NCBI RefSeq assembly: GCF_014190805.1
Contig: NZ_JACHVQ010000005.1
Location: 1-64,000, forward strand
Direction of reading: 5' to 3'
Source: Flexivirga oryzae
Lineage (GTDB): Bacteria > Actinomycetota > Actinomycetes > Actinomycetales > Dermatophilaceae
DNA: 64,000 nt
Shown one piece after another: positions 17,182 to 25,169 of this stretch. The translations under genes and the position numbers were made by a program. Positions within the stretch are counted from its first letter, which is position 1. Each line of letters starts with the position of its first letter. The notes beneath the pieces are model-generated. The model did not search any database. It was not told where the DNA came from and saw nothing but the letters and a program-made list of their open reading frames with translations.

Positions 17182-18548
17182 GCAAGGACACCTACTCGAA
17201 ACTCGTCAACAAGAACCCGATCGGCAAGAAGGTCGCCGGTCAGCTCGGGCTGCCGAAGCCGGAGATGCTGCGCCGCTACGAGGAGGGCCAGGACCTGCTG
17301 GTCGGACCGGCCGCAGTGGCCGGCATCGGGGATGCACCGGTCGCCGCGTCCGCGAGCGCGATCCTGAAGGCCTCCGGTGCCGTCGTCATGCACGCCACCC
17401 CGGAGACGTCGTACGACGCCCGGCTCGGCGCGATCGTGTTCGACGCCACCGCGGCACGCACGCTCGACCAGCTCGACGAGCTGCGGGCCACCGTCGCACC
17501 GGCGATCAAGAAGCTCGGTGCCTCGGCCCGGCTGGTGATCATCGGCACCACCCCTGCGGACCTGGGGGACGCCGAGGCGGCCGCCACCCAGCAGGCGCTG
17601 GAGGGGATCACCCGCTCCGTGGGCAAGGAGCTGCGGCGCGGCAGCACCGCCAACCTGCTGTGGGTCGATCGGGACGCCCAGGGCGACGCGTCGGTGCTCG
17701 CGGCACCGCTGCGCTTCCTGTTGTCGGCGCGGTCGGCATACGTCGACGGCCAGCCGGTGCGCGTTCGCACCGCCGACGTGCCGGACGTCTCCGACTGGCG
17801 GCACCCGATGCGCGGGCGGATCGCGGTCATCACCGGTGCCGCACGCGGCATCGGGGCCGAGATCGCCAAGGTCTTCGCGCGCGCGGGCGCGACGCTGATC
17901 CTGGTCGACATACCGGCCTCGGGTGACGCGCTCAGCAAGGTCGCCAACAGCCTGGGCGCGACCGCCCTGCAAACCGACGTGACGTCCGCGGACGCCGGCG
18001 CCAAGATCGCCGAGGCGGTAGCCCGCAAGGGCGACAAGCTCGACGTGATGGTGCACAACGCCGGTATCACCCGTGACAAGCTCTTCGTCAACACCGACGA
18101 AAACCGTTGGGGGAGTGTGCTGGACGTCAACCTGCGCTCGCAGTTCCGGATCAACGAGACACTGCTGGACCCGTCGGTCGCCGGCGGGTTGGCCGACGGC
18201 GGACGGATCATCGCGGTCGCCTCGATCAGCGGCATCGGCGGTAACCGGGGGCAGGCCAACTACGCCGCCTCCAAGGCCGGTGTCATCGGCATGGTGCGGC
18301 AGCTGTCGCAGAACCTCGCCGACCGGCAGATCACCGTCAACGCGGTCGCGCCCGGCTTCATCGAGACCGAGATGACCGCCAAGATCCCGTTCGCCACCCG
18401 CGAGGTCGGCCGGCGGCTCAACTCGCTGCTGCAGGGTGGTCGTCCGGGTGACGTCGGCGAGGCGATCGCGTTCTTCGCCGAGCCGGGCTCGGCGGGCGTC
18501 ACCGGTCAGGTGCTGCGCGTCTGCGGCCAGAGCCAGTTGGGCGCATAG
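17178..18548 (+). CDS. High-molecular-weight 3-ketoacyl-CoA/ACP reductase (FabG4-like)
   Basis: The 456-residue protein has a degenerate N-terminal flavodoxin-like domain (about 1-205) and a full C-terminal SDR domain. The SDR domain has TGAARGIG near residue 219, NAG near 295, and the catalytic Tyr362 and Lys366 (YAASK). This two-domain layout is the FabG4 type, which reduces 3-ketoacyl-CoA or the reverse using NAD(H). It is encoded between thiolase and a MaoC hydratase, so it provides the hydroxyacyl dehydrogenase step of that module. Confidence 0.92.
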   Translation: MSKDTYSKLVNKNPIGKKVAGQLGLPKPEMLRRYEEGQDLLVGPAAVAGIGDAPVAASASAILKASGAVVMHATPETSYDARLGAIVFDATAARTLDQLDELRATVAPAIKKLGASARLVIIGTTPADLGDAEAAATQQALEGITRSVGKELRRGSTANLLWVDRDAQGDASVLAAPLRFLLSARSAYVDGQPVRVRTADVPDVSDWRHPMRGRIAVITGAARGIGAEIAKVFARAGATLILVDIPASGDALSKVANSLGATALQTDVTSADAGAKIAEAVARKGDKLDVMVHNAGITRDKLFVNTDENRWGSVLDVNLRSQFRINETLLDPSVAGGLADGGRIIAVASISGIGGNRGQANYAASKAGVIGMVRQLSQNLADRQITVNAVAPGFIETEMTAKIPFATREVGRRLNSLLQGGRPGDVGEAIAFFAEPGSAGVTGQVLRVCGQSQLGA

Positions 18549-18550
18549 GG

Positions 18551-19471
18551 ATGACGGACAGCATCGAACTCGAGGCACCGCCCAGCCTGCCGAAGGTCTT
18601 CGCCCGGGCCGTCGCCTCCTCCCGGGGACGCAACGGCAAGGGCCCGCTGCCGGACCTGCAGGTGGTGCGCAGGGGAGTCGCCATCGACCCGTCGCAGCTG
18701 GCCGACTACGACCACGTCTGCGGCTTCACGCTGCGGGACGAGGTGCCCTCGACCTACCTGCACAACCTCGTGTTCCCCTTGCAGGTCAGCCTCTTCGCCG
18801 ACAAGCGTTACCCCTACCCGCTCGTGGGCAGCGTGCACCTGGACAACACGCTGACCCAGCACCGTCCGGTGCTGATCGGTGAGCAGCTGGACCTGTCGAC
18901 GCACGCGACCAACGCCCGTCCGCACAAGCGCGGCGTGCAGGTCGACGTGGTGTCACGGGCGCACGTCGGGGATGAGCTGGTGTGGGAGGGGCTGGCGACA
19001 TACCTCTATCGCGGCCAGCGGATCGACGGCAACCTGCCGGAGCGTCCGCAGGAGTTGCGGGGTCCCCGCGAAGTATCGGAGCGAGATACGAGCGGAGAAC
19101 TTCGTGGGGTGCAGGACGAGGCGCCGGACGGCCCGGGCATGGTCTGGCGCCTGCCGGGGAATCTCGGCCGTCGCTTCGCCGCGGTGAGCGGCGACGTCAA
19201 CCCGATCCACATGAATTCCGTCACAGCCAAGGCGATGGGCTTCCCGACCACGATCGTGCACGGGATGTGGAGCCAGGCACGGATGCTGGGCGCGATCGAG
19301 AACCGGCTGCCCGCGGCATACCGGGCCGAAATGTCCTTCCGGAAGGCGGTGCTGATCCCCGGGACGGTCCGGCTGGTCGCGCGCGAGCGGCCCGGTGCCT
19401 GGCAGCTGGCCCTGCGGGAGAACCGCAGGAGCACCGTCCTGGTCCGCGGGGAGGTCTCGCCGATTTCGTGA
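18551..19471 (+). CDS. MaoC-family enoyl-CoA hydratase (HtdX-like)
   Basis: The 306-residue protein has a double hot-dog layout; the C-terminal half carries the hydratase motif GDVNPIHMNS with Asp215 and His220. It would hydrate trans-2-enoyl-CoA. It starts 2 nt after the fabG stop. Residues about 170-188, in the linker between the two hot-dog halves, are encoded by a 56-bp palindromic repeat (19059-19114) that also occurs inside an acyl-CoA dehydrogenase gene at 50506-50563. The insertion keeps the frame open. Confidence 0.88.
   Translation: MTDSIELEAPPSLPKVFARAVASSRGRNGKGPLPDLQVVRRGVAIDPSQLADYDHVCGFTLRDEVPSTYLHNLVFPLQVSLFADKRYPYPLVGSVHLDNTLTQHRPVLIGEQLDLSTHATNARPHKRGVQVDVVSRAHVGDELVWEGLATYLYRGQRIDGNLPERPQELRGPREVSERDTSGELRGVQDEAPDGPGMVWRLPGNLGRRFAAVSGDVNPIHMNSVTAKAMGFPTTIVHGMWSQARMLGAIENRLPAAYRAEMSFRKAVLIPGTVRLVARERPGAWQLALRENRRSTVLVRGEVSPIS
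19059..19114 (+). repeat. In-frame palindromic element, copy 1
   Basis: A 56-bp unit begins GGGGTCCCCGCGAAGTA and ends AACTTCGTGGGGTGCAG. The arms CCCCGCGAAGT and ACTTCGTGGGG pair with one G-T mismatch. The same ends and a related centre occur at 50506-50563. It is translated as part of the MaoC protein. Confidence 0.85.
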
Positions 19472-19547
19472 TCGAACAGGCTGTGAGGTAGCCTTTTCGC
19501 TGCGCTGCTCGGCAGGGCGACCATGTGGTCGCGCCCGTGACAGGCAG

Positions 19548-19620
19548 GCCCCTATAGCTCAGTCGGCAGAGCGTCTCCATGGTAAGGAGAAGGTCAACGG
19601 TTCGATTCCGTTTGGGGGCT
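19548..19620 (+). tRNA. tRNA-Thr (GGT)
   Basis: The 73-nt cloverleaf has acceptor GCCCCTA (19548-19554) pairing with TGGGGGC (19613-19619), D-arm AGCTCAGTCGGCAGAGC, anticodon loop ATGGTAA giving GGT, and T-loop GGTTCGATTCC. CCA is not encoded. A TAGCCT at about 19491 could be the -10. Confidence 0.97.
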
Positions 19621-19647
19621 CTGGTGGGCCTTCGGTCCATCCGCCGA

Positions 19648-19721
19648 GGCGGGGTAGCTCAGCTGGTTAGAGCGCACGACTCATAATCGTGAGGTCGCGG
19701 GATCGAGCCCCGCCCCCGCTA
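19648..19721 (+). tRNA. tRNA-Met (CAT, elongator)
   Basis: The 74-nt cloverleaf has acceptor GGCGGGG with CCCCGCT (first pair G-U), anticodon loop CTCATAA giving CAT and T-arm GCGGGATCGAGCCCCGC. The paired first base and absence of the three G-C initiator anticodon-stem pairs indicate elongator rather than initiator Met. CCA is not encoded. Confidence 0.95.
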
Positions 19722-19770
19722 CAACGACAGACATACGCACCAAAGACAGAAACTCCGAGAGCAGGTTGCC

Positions 19771-19941
19771 GTGGCCAGCAAGAGCGCAGACATTCGCCCC
19801 AAGATCACCTTGGCGTGCACCGAGTGCAAAGAGCGCAACTACGTGACGAAGAAGAACCGTCGCAACAACCCCGACCGCATCGAGTTCATGAAGTACTGCC
19901 CGCGGGACAAGAAGCACACGCTGCACCGCGAGACCCGCTGA
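19771..19941 (+). CDS. rpmG: 50S ribosomal protein L33
   Basis: The 56-residue product starts at a GTG (MASKSADIRPKITLACTECK). It matches the actinobacterial L33 next to hadAB, tRNA-Trp and secE. Cys16, Cys19 and Cys43 are present but the fourth zinc position reads CPRDKKH with Asp46 where related proteins have Cys. It therefore looks like an intermediate between zinc-binding and zinc-free L33. The synteny tRNA-Thr, tRNA-Met, rpmG, hadA, hadB is the one known from Mycobacterium. Confidence 0.95.
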   Translation: MASKSADIRPKITLACTECKERNYVTKKNRRNNPDRIEFMKYCPRDKKHTLHRETR

Positions 19942-19960
19942 CTCAACGCTTCGTCGAGCG

Positions 19961-19984
19961 CCTCGGACCCCTGGTGGTCCGGGG
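19961..19984 (+). terminator. Candidate terminator after rpmG
   Basis: CCTCGGACC (19961-19969) pairs with GGTCCGGGG (19976-19984) around a 6-nt loop, with one T-G pair, and CGTTT follows. It lies 19 nt after the stop codon. Confidence 0.5.
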
Positions 19985-20020
19985 CGTTTCCGCGTGCTCC
20001 GGGACCAGTAGTCTGACGCC

Positions 20021-20470
20021 ATGGCTGTGAACCCTGAGGTGGCCGGGCGGAGCTATCCGCCGTCTGCGCCGTATGTCGTGTCGCGCGCGAAGATCGCCGA
20101 GTTCGCCCGGGCGGTGGGCGCCACCGACGAGGCGCACTTCGATCCGGAGGTCGCGAGGTCCCGCGGCTACGCCGATGTCATCGCGCCGCCCACCTTCGCG
20201 GTGATGATCTCCCAGCAGGGCGATGCCAACGTGATGCAGGACCCGGACGCCGGCATCGACTACAGCCGGCTCGTGCACGGCGAGCAGGCGTTCGAACACC
20301 ACCGGCCGCTCGTCGCGGGCGACGAGGTGCGCGCCACCACGACGATCGAGAAGGTCCGCCAGGCCGGGGGCCACTCGATGGTCACCATGGCCACCGAGCT
20401 GACGACACCGGACGGCGAGGTCGTGACCAGCGCGACGTCGGTGGTTGTGATTCGAGGGGACGAGGCATGA
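20021..20470 (+). CDS. hadA: MaoC-like dehydratase subunit (HadA-like)
   Basis: The 149-residue single hot-dog protein (MAVNPEVAGRSYPPSAPYVV) matches the structural, non-catalytic subunit of the (3R)-hydroxyacyl dehydratase pair. It lacks the D-x4-H hydratase motif, which is supplied by the next gene. In mycobacteria HadAB works in FAS-II; here the lipid pathway is not known, because there is no evidence of mycolic acids. Stop and start overlap with the next gene (ATGA). Confidence 0.88.
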   Translation: MAVNPEVAGRSYPPSAPYVVSRAKIAEFARAVGATDEAHFDPEVARSRGYADVIAPPTFAVMISQQGDANVMQDPDAGIDYSRLVHGEQAFEHHRPLVAGDEVRATTTIEKVRQAGGHSMVTMATELTTPDGEVVTSATSVVVIRGDEA

Positions 20471-20880
20471 GCGAGAGCATCGAGGCGGGGACCGAGATCC
20501 CCAGCCGCACCATCCACGTCGACCGCGCCACGCTGATCCGGTATGCCGGGGCGAGTGGCGACTTCAACGTCATCCACTGGGACGAGCAGACCGCGAAATC
20601 GGTCGGGCTGCCCGACGTCATCGCGCACGGCATGTGGACCATGGGCGCCGCGATCCAGCCGGTCGTCGACTGGCTCGGTGACGCGGGACGCGTCACGTCA
20701 TACAGCGTGCGGTTCAGCGCACCCGTGCCGGTGCCGCACGACGGCGGCGCGGACGTCGAGGTCGGCGCGACGGTGAAGTCCGTCGAGGGCGACACGGCGA
20801 CCATCGACATCACTGCCACCTCCGGCGGGCAGAAGGTGCTGGTGCGTGCCCGGGCGACCGTGGCGCTGAAGTCCGCCTGA
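20467..20880 (+). CDS. hadB: MaoC-like dehydratase catalytic subunit (HadB-like)
   Basis: The 137-residue hot-dog protein carries the hydratase motif GDFNVIHWD with Asp32 and His37. It forms the catalytic half of the two-subunit (3R)-hydroxyacyl dehydratase with the preceding gene. Its stop overlaps the murB start by one base, so the dehydratase pair and murB are co-transcribed. Confidence 0.9.
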   Translation: MSESIEAGTEIPSRTIHVDRATLIRYAGASGDFNVIHWDEQTAKSVGLPDVIAHGMWTMGAAIQPVVDWLGDAGRVTSYSVRFSAPVPVPHDGGADVEVGATVKSVEGDTATIDITATSGGQKVLVRARATVALKSA

Positions 20881-21968
20881 TGCGGGAGGCGAACGGGGTC
20901 GAGCTGGCCCCGCTCACCACCATGCGGGTCGGCGGCCCCGCCGCGCGGCTCGTCGTCGCCGAGACCACCGACGAGATCGTCGACGTGGTGCGCGAGGTCG
21001 ACGACGCGGCCGAGCCGCTGCTGGTCCTGTCCGGCGGGTCCAACCTGGTCATCTCCGACGACGGCTTCCCGGGCACCGTGCTGCGGATCGCCAACTCGGG
21101 CATCGAGGTCGAGTCCGCCGACGCGTGCGGCGGGGTGCACGTGCGGGTGGCTGCCGGCGAGGAGTGGGACGACTTCGTCGCGCGGTGTTGTGACGAAGGA
21201 TGGTCGGGTGTCGAGGCGCTGTCCGGCATACCCGGGCTCGCCGGTGCGACGCCGGTGCAGAACGTCGGCGCCTACGGCCAAGAGGTCGCGCAGACGATCG
21301 CCTCGGTCCGCACCTGGGACCGGGTGGAGCAGCGGGTGCGCACCTTCTTCAACTCGGACTGCGAATTCGCCTACCGGCACTCGATCTTCAAGGGGTCGTC
21401 ATACCGCGGCGGCGGGCGGTATGTCGTCCTCGACGTGCTCTTCGCGTTGCGTCCGACGCAGCTGTCGCAGCCCGTCGCCTATGCCGCGCTGGCGCAGGGC
21501 CTGGGCGTCGAGATCGGTGAACGGGTGCCGCTGGCCGACGCGCGCGCCGCAGTGCTGGAGCAGCGTCGCCGGCGCGGCATGGTGCTCGACGCGGGCGATC
21601 ACGACACCTGGTCGTGCGGGTCGTTCTTCACCAACCCGATCATCAGCGCAGGTGCGTATGACGAGCTCGCGCGCGTCGCGGCCGAGCGGTTCGGCGTCGA
21701 CGCACCGGCGCCACCGCACTGGCCGACCAAGGGGACCGGGGTGAAGACCAGCGCGGCCTGGCTGATCCAGCACACCGGCTTCGACAAGGGTCACGGCCTG
21801 CCCGGCCCGGCGGCGCTGTCCACCAAGCACCCGCTGGCGGTCACCAACCGGGGCGACGCGAAGGCCGCCGATGTCGCCGAGCTGGCCCGCGAGGTCCGCG
21901 ACGGCGTGCAGGCGGCGTTCGGCATCACCCTGGTCAACGAGCCGATCTTCGTCGGACACGACCTCTGA
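20880..21968 (+). CDS. murB: UDP-N-acetylmuramate dehydrogenase
   Basis: The 362-residue flavoenzyme reduces UDP-GlcNAc-enolpyruvate to UDP-MurNAc with NADPH in peptidoglycan synthesis. TTMRVGGPAARLV, LSGGSNLVISD (FAD pyrophosphate site), GIPGLAGATPVQNVGAYGQE and a C-terminal substrate domain with GSFFTNPI are all present. The start is chosen at the TGATG overlap with hadB. The four-box palindromic element begins 27 nt after its stop. Confidence 0.95.
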   Translation: MREANGVELAPLTTMRVGGPAARLVVAETTDEIVDVVREVDDAAEPLLVLSGGSNLVISDDGFPGTVLRIANSGIEVESADACGGVHVRVAAGEEWDDFVARCCDEGWSGVEALSGIPGLAGATPVQNVGAYGQEVAQTIASVRTWDRVEQRVRTFFNSDCEFAYRHSIFKGSSYRGGGRYVVLDVLFALRPTQLSQPVAYAALAQGLGVEIGERVPLADARAAVLEQRRRRGMVLDAGDHDTWSCGSFFTNPIISAGAYDELARVAAERFGVDAPAPPHWPTKGTGVKTSAAWLIQHTGFDKGHGLPGPAALSTKHPLAVTNRGDAKAADVAELAREVRDGVQAAFGITLVNEPIFVGHDL

Positions 21969-21994
21969 CCAGCACCCGCCAGCCCCGACCCGGA

Positions 21995-22102
21995 TCGCCG
22001 ACAGGCCCACAAAGCGCCGACAGGCGCAGTAAACCCGGGCGAAATGGGGCGAAATGGGGCCGTGCTTCTGGGCCTCTCGGTCGTTGGTGAGCCTTTCGGC
22101 GA
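21995..22102. repeat. Four-box palindromic intergenic element, copy A
   Basis: The outer arms begin TCGCCGACAGGC at 21995 and end GCCTTTCGGCGA at 22102. About 27 of 35 positions match between one arm and the reverse complement of the other. Each arm holds two boxes like CCGACAGGCTCA about 19 nt apart. A better-conserved copy is at 61731-61829. The centre holds a direct duplication GGGCGAAATG-GGGCGAAATG. Confidence 0.75.
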
Positions 22103-22162
22103 ATGAGGGATGCGGCGCGACGGCGGCGGTGGCACGATGGAAGGTGGCATCGGGAGGTCGCG

Positions 22163-22534
22163 ATGTGGCGACTTGTTGAATACGCGGCGGCGTGTGTCGC
22201 GCCGGCTGCGATCCTGATCGGCTGCGAGAGGGCCGTGCGGGCCTGGATCGCGCCGAAACGATCCGCCACGGCCACACCGAGCCCCGCACCACGCGACATC
22301 GCCCGGCTCTCCTCGGACCTGACCCGGTTGTACACCGAACTCGACGTGCTGCGTTCCTCGAAAGCAGCCGCGCGCGTGCACCGGCTGCGGGCCACGACGC
22401 TGGCGTATGACGACGTGCTCGAGGCCTGCTGCACCGCGCTGCAGGTCGAGCACAGCATCCCGGAACGCGAATGGACGACCGTCGAACGGCTCGAGGTGGA
22501 GGCGACGCTGGAGGAGGCCGGCCTGCGCTGGTGA
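22163..22534 (+). CDS. Small membrane-anchored protein of unknown function
   Basis: The 123-residue product has one N-terminal hydrophobic segment (about 5-27), a Pro/Ser linker, and a helical part (about 45-110) with two adjacent cysteines. The ATG at 22163 follows GGGAGG. I do not recognise the family. It may be a cell-envelope protein with its helical domain in the cytoplasm. Confidence 0.65.
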   Translation: MWRLVEYAAACVAPAAILIGCERAVRAWIAPKRSATATPSPAPRDIARLSSDLTRLYTELDVLRSSKAAARVHRLRATTLAYDDVLEACCTALQVEHSIPEREWTTVERLEVEATLEEAGLRW

Positions 22535-22571
22535 GCCGCCGCGGGCCGGTGGGCGTGCGAGGATGCCGCGC

Positions 22572-23006
22572 ATGCACTTCACCGAGTACGACACGCGCCT
22601 TGCGGCATACGCAGTCATCGTCCGGGACGAACAGATCCTGCTGGCCTGGTACAACGGCAAGGGGCATGGCAAGGCGGGGTGGACGCTGCCCGGTGGGGGA
22701 GTCGAGTTCGACGAGTCGATGGAGGCGGCGGTCGTCCGCGAGGTGTTCGAGGAGACCGGCTACCACGTGACCGTCGGACGGCCCGTGGCCACGGACTACT
22801 TCGCTGCTGCGACCGACGGCCCGCTGGAGCGGCCGTTCAAGTCGCAGCGGGTGCTCTTCGAGGCGGAGATCACCGGCGGTGAGTTCGGCACCACCGAGGT
22901 CGACGGCTCGACCGACTTCGCGCGCTGGATGCCGCTGGCCGAGACCGACGGCATGGGCTACCGGTCACGCATCGTCGACGTCGCGCTGCGCCTGATCGCC
23001 CGGTGA
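22572..23006 (+). CDS. Nudix hydrolase
   Basis: The 144-residue protein contains a full Nudix box, GGGVEFDESMEAAVVREV followed by FEETGY, in which the REXXEE glutamates bind the metal that hydrolyses X-linked nucleoside diphosphates. ATG 22572 is 9 nt after GAGG; the in-frame ATG 22563 is too close to that site. The last 42 nt overlap the 3' end of the convergent adenosine deaminase gene. Confidence 0.9.
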   Translation: MHFTEYDTRLAAYAVIVRDEQILLAWYNGKGHGKAGWTLPGGGVEFDESMEAAVVREVFEETGYHVTVGRPVATDYFAAATDGPLERPFKSQRVLFEAEITGGEFGTTEVDGSTDFARWMPLAETDGMGYRSRIVDVALRLIAR

Positions 23007-24026
23007 CTCCAGCCACGCGTCGATGTCGGCGTACGCCGCCTTGCGCACGTCCGCCGGCGCGAAGGATGCATCGATCGACGACCTGGCCAGGGCGGCGAGC
23101 TCCCGGTCGGTGAAGCCATGGTCCTCGCGGGCCGAACGGTATTGATCCGCAAGGCGATTGCCGAACAGCAGCGGATCGTCGGCACCCAGCGCGATCGTCG
23201 CACCCGCCTCGGCCAGCGTCCGCAGCGGCACCTCCTGCGGGGTGCGGTAGACGCCGAGGGCGACATTGGACCCCGGGCACACCTCGAGCGCGACACCGGA
23301 GTCCACCACCCGGTTGAGCACCGAGTGCGACTCGACGGAGCGGACACCGTGTCCCAGCCGGCTCGGCTGCAGCGAGCCGAGCGTCTCGTTGACCGCGTCG
23401 GGCCCGAGCAACTCGCCCGAGTGCGGGACCGACGCCAGCCCGGCCTTCCGGGCGATCCGGAACGCGGGTGCGAAATCGGTTGTGACTCCGCGGCGTTCGT
23501 CGTTCGACAGTCCGAAGCCGATGACCTCTCCGGGTCCGTCCCCGGCGTGCCGTGCGGCGAGTCGGGCGAGCGCCCGGGCGTCCATCGGGTGTTTCAGCCG
23601 GGAGGCCGCCACGATCACGCCGACGCCGATCGGCAGGTCGGCGCTCGCCGACCGGGCCTCGTCGAGCACGATCTCCAGCGCGGGCGTGATGCCGCCCAGG
23701 CCGGAGGCGTATGACGTGGGGTCGACCTGGATCTCCAGCCAGCGGGAGCCTTCGGCGACGTCGTCCTGCGCCGCCTCCCGCACCAGGCGGCGCAGGTCGG
23801 ACTCGTCGGTGACGCAGGCGCGGGCGGCGTCATACAACCGCTGGAAGCGGAACCAGCCGCGTTCGTCCCGTGCGGACAGCTTCGGCGGCCACTGCGCCAG
23901 CAGCGCCTCCGGCAGCCGCACGTCGTGCTTGTCCGCGAGGTCACGCAGGGTCGCGATCCGCAGGGATCCGGTGAAATGCAGATGCAGATGAGCCTTGGGG
24001 AGGGTCGCCACCGAACGTTCGGGCAT
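22965..24026 (-). CDS. Adenosine deaminase
   Basis: The 353-residue amidohydrolase deaminates adenosine (or a related nucleoside) in purine salvage. The N-terminal metal motif is AHLHLHFTGS (His15, His17), and HSGE and ALGADDPLLF carry the catalytic Glu and metal Asp. Thr replaces the more usual Asp/Glu after the second His, as in some actinobacterial paralogues. The start (MPERSVATLPKAHLH) was chosen because upstream in-frame codons overlap the divergent kinase gene and do not look like the family. Confidence 0.9.
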   Translation of the reverse strand: MPERSVATLPKAHLHLHFTGSLRIATLRDLADKHDVRLPEALLAQWPPKLSARDERGWFRFQRLYDAARACVTDESDLRRLVREAAQDDVAEGSRWLEIQVDPTSYASGLGGITPALEIVLDEARSASADLPIGVGVIVAASRLKHPMDARALARLAARHAGDGPGEVIGFGLSNDERRGVTTDFAPAFRIARKAGLASVPHSGELLGPDAVNETLGSLQPSRLGHGVRSVESHSVLNRVVDSGVALEVCPGSNVALGVYRTPQEVPLRTLAEAGATIALGADDPLLFGNRLADQYRSAREDHGFTDRELAALARSSIDASFAPADVRKAAYADIDAWLESPGDQAQRDVDDA

Positions 24027-24076
24027 GGCCCCGAACCTAGTGGACCCGACGGCGCGCACACCTATGCTTGACGGCC

Positions 24077-24922
24077 ATGAAACTGGCGCAGGTGCTCTGG
24101 ATCGGCGGCGGGAGCGGCGCGGGGAAGTCCACACTGGCCCGGCGCATCGCCTATCGACACGACCTGCGACTGCACCCGGTCGATGCCTACACGTACGCCC
24201 ACGTCGAACGCACCGACCCGAAGTCGCAGCCGGTGATGGCTCGAACCCATGCCATGGACTTCAAGGAGTTGATGGTCGACCCCACCGCCGAGCAGCAGGC
24301 GTCACGCTTCGTGGACTACGCGACGGAGCGGTTCGAGATGATCCTGCAGGACGTCACCGCTCGGGGAGACGGCCCGCTCGTGGTCGTGGAGGGCCCGCAG
24401 TTGCTGCCGGAGTTGGTCCAGCCGGTCATGGCGGGTCGCGGCCACGGAGTGTGGCTGCTGCCGACCTCCGAGTTCACCGCACGCAGCCTCGGCATCCGCA
24501 ACAGCCCGACGCCGCTGGAACGAGAAAGTGACCGTGAACGCGGGCGCCGGCTCCGGCTGGAGCGCGATGCGCTGCTCACCGACCGGATCCGTCGGGCGGC
24601 CGCGGAGCGCGACCTGGCCGTCGTCGAGATGGACGGTGCGCAGGAGGAGGAGCAGAGCGCGGCTCGCCTGGACACCTTCTTCCGGCCGGTCGTGCAGGCC
24701 GGTCAACGGGCGGTCGACGGCGCGCAGCGCCGCGCCGTACGGCGTGAGGAGAATGCCGTGGCGAACGGCCAGATCGCCGCGTTCCGCCGGTCCCTCGGCG
24801 AGAACGCACCACCCGAGAGCCCCTTCGACTACGCGTGCGAGTGCAACACGCTCGGATGTGCACGGCTGGTGCCGTTGACTCCTTCGGCGTACCAAGCGGC
24901 CGGTGGCGCGGTCGGTCACTGA
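24077..24922 (+). CDS. P-loop kinase-like protein with C-terminal CEC motif
   Basis: The 281-residue protein opens with a Walker A loop GGGSGAGKST at residues 10-19, like nucleoside/adenylate-type kinases. It has a lid-like Arg-rich helix (about 160-185) and a long helical region. The C-terminus carries YACECNTLGCARLVPLTPSAY (shown in parts: CEC, then Cys, then LTPSAY), a small Cys motif seen at the ends of several actinobacterial proteins. The substrate is unknown. It is divergent from the adenosine deaminase with 50 bp between starts. Confidence 0.75.
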   Translation: MKLAQVLWIGGGSGAGKSTLARRIAYRHDLRLHPVDAYTYAHVERTDPKSQPVMARTHAMDFKELMVDPTAEQQASRFVDYATERFEMILQDVTARGDGPLVVVEGPQLLPELVQPVMAGRGHGVWLLPTSEFTARSLGIRNSPTPLERESDRERGRRLRLERDALLTDRIRRAAAERDLAVVEMDGAQEEEQSAARLDTFFRPVVQAGQRAVDGAQRRAVRREENAVANGQIAAFRRSLGENAPPESPFDYACECNTLGCARLVPLTPSAYQAAGGAVGH

Positions 24923-24960
24923 GACCGCGGGAACCCGGATCGACCGGTCTCCGTTTTGTT
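24921..24960 (+). terminator. Candidate terminator before tRNA-Trp
   Basis: GAGACCG (24921-24927) pairs with CGGTCTC (24945-24951), with a smaller CGGG/CCCG hairpin inside, and CGTTTTGTT follows. The T-rich end also contains the candidate -35 of the next promoter. Confidence 0.5.
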
Positions 24961-24985
24961 GGGAGCGGGGCACACCCCGTATGCT
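24956..24985 (+). promoter_or_regulatory. Candidate promoter of tRNA-Trp/secE
   Basis: TTGTTG (24956-24961) and TATGCT (24980-24985) are 18 nt apart, about 70 nt before tRNA-Trp. Confidence 0.4.
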
Positions 24986-25057
24986 TGACACACCGATCAA
25001 CCTCAAGCTGATGTGGCATGCCCGAAAAACGGGCGGCGACGACGCTTGAACGCTCGG

Positions 25058-25130
25058 AGGGCACTAGCTCAATTGGCAGAGCACCGGTCTCCAAAACCGG
25101 GGGTTGGGGGTTCAAGTCCCTCGTGCCCTG
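25058..25130 (+). tRNA. tRNA-Trp (CCA)
   Basis: The 73-nt cloverleaf has acceptor AGGGCAC/GTGCCCT, anticodon loop CTCCAAA giving CCA, T-loop GGTTCAAGTCC and discriminator G. CCA is not encoded. It precedes secE, the conserved actinobacterial position. Confidence 0.98.
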
Positions 25131-25169
25131 CAGGACAGGTACATCAGCATCGACAAGGCAGGAAACATC

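Noticed and set aside
22407..22571. Longer N-terminus for the Nudix hydrolase
   Set aside because: Overlaps the preceding gene in another frame and lacks a ribosome site.
25104..25169. Longer SecE starting in tRNA-Trp
   Set aside because: The start codon lies inside the tRNA; GTG 25170 has AGGAAA upstream and gives the family length.
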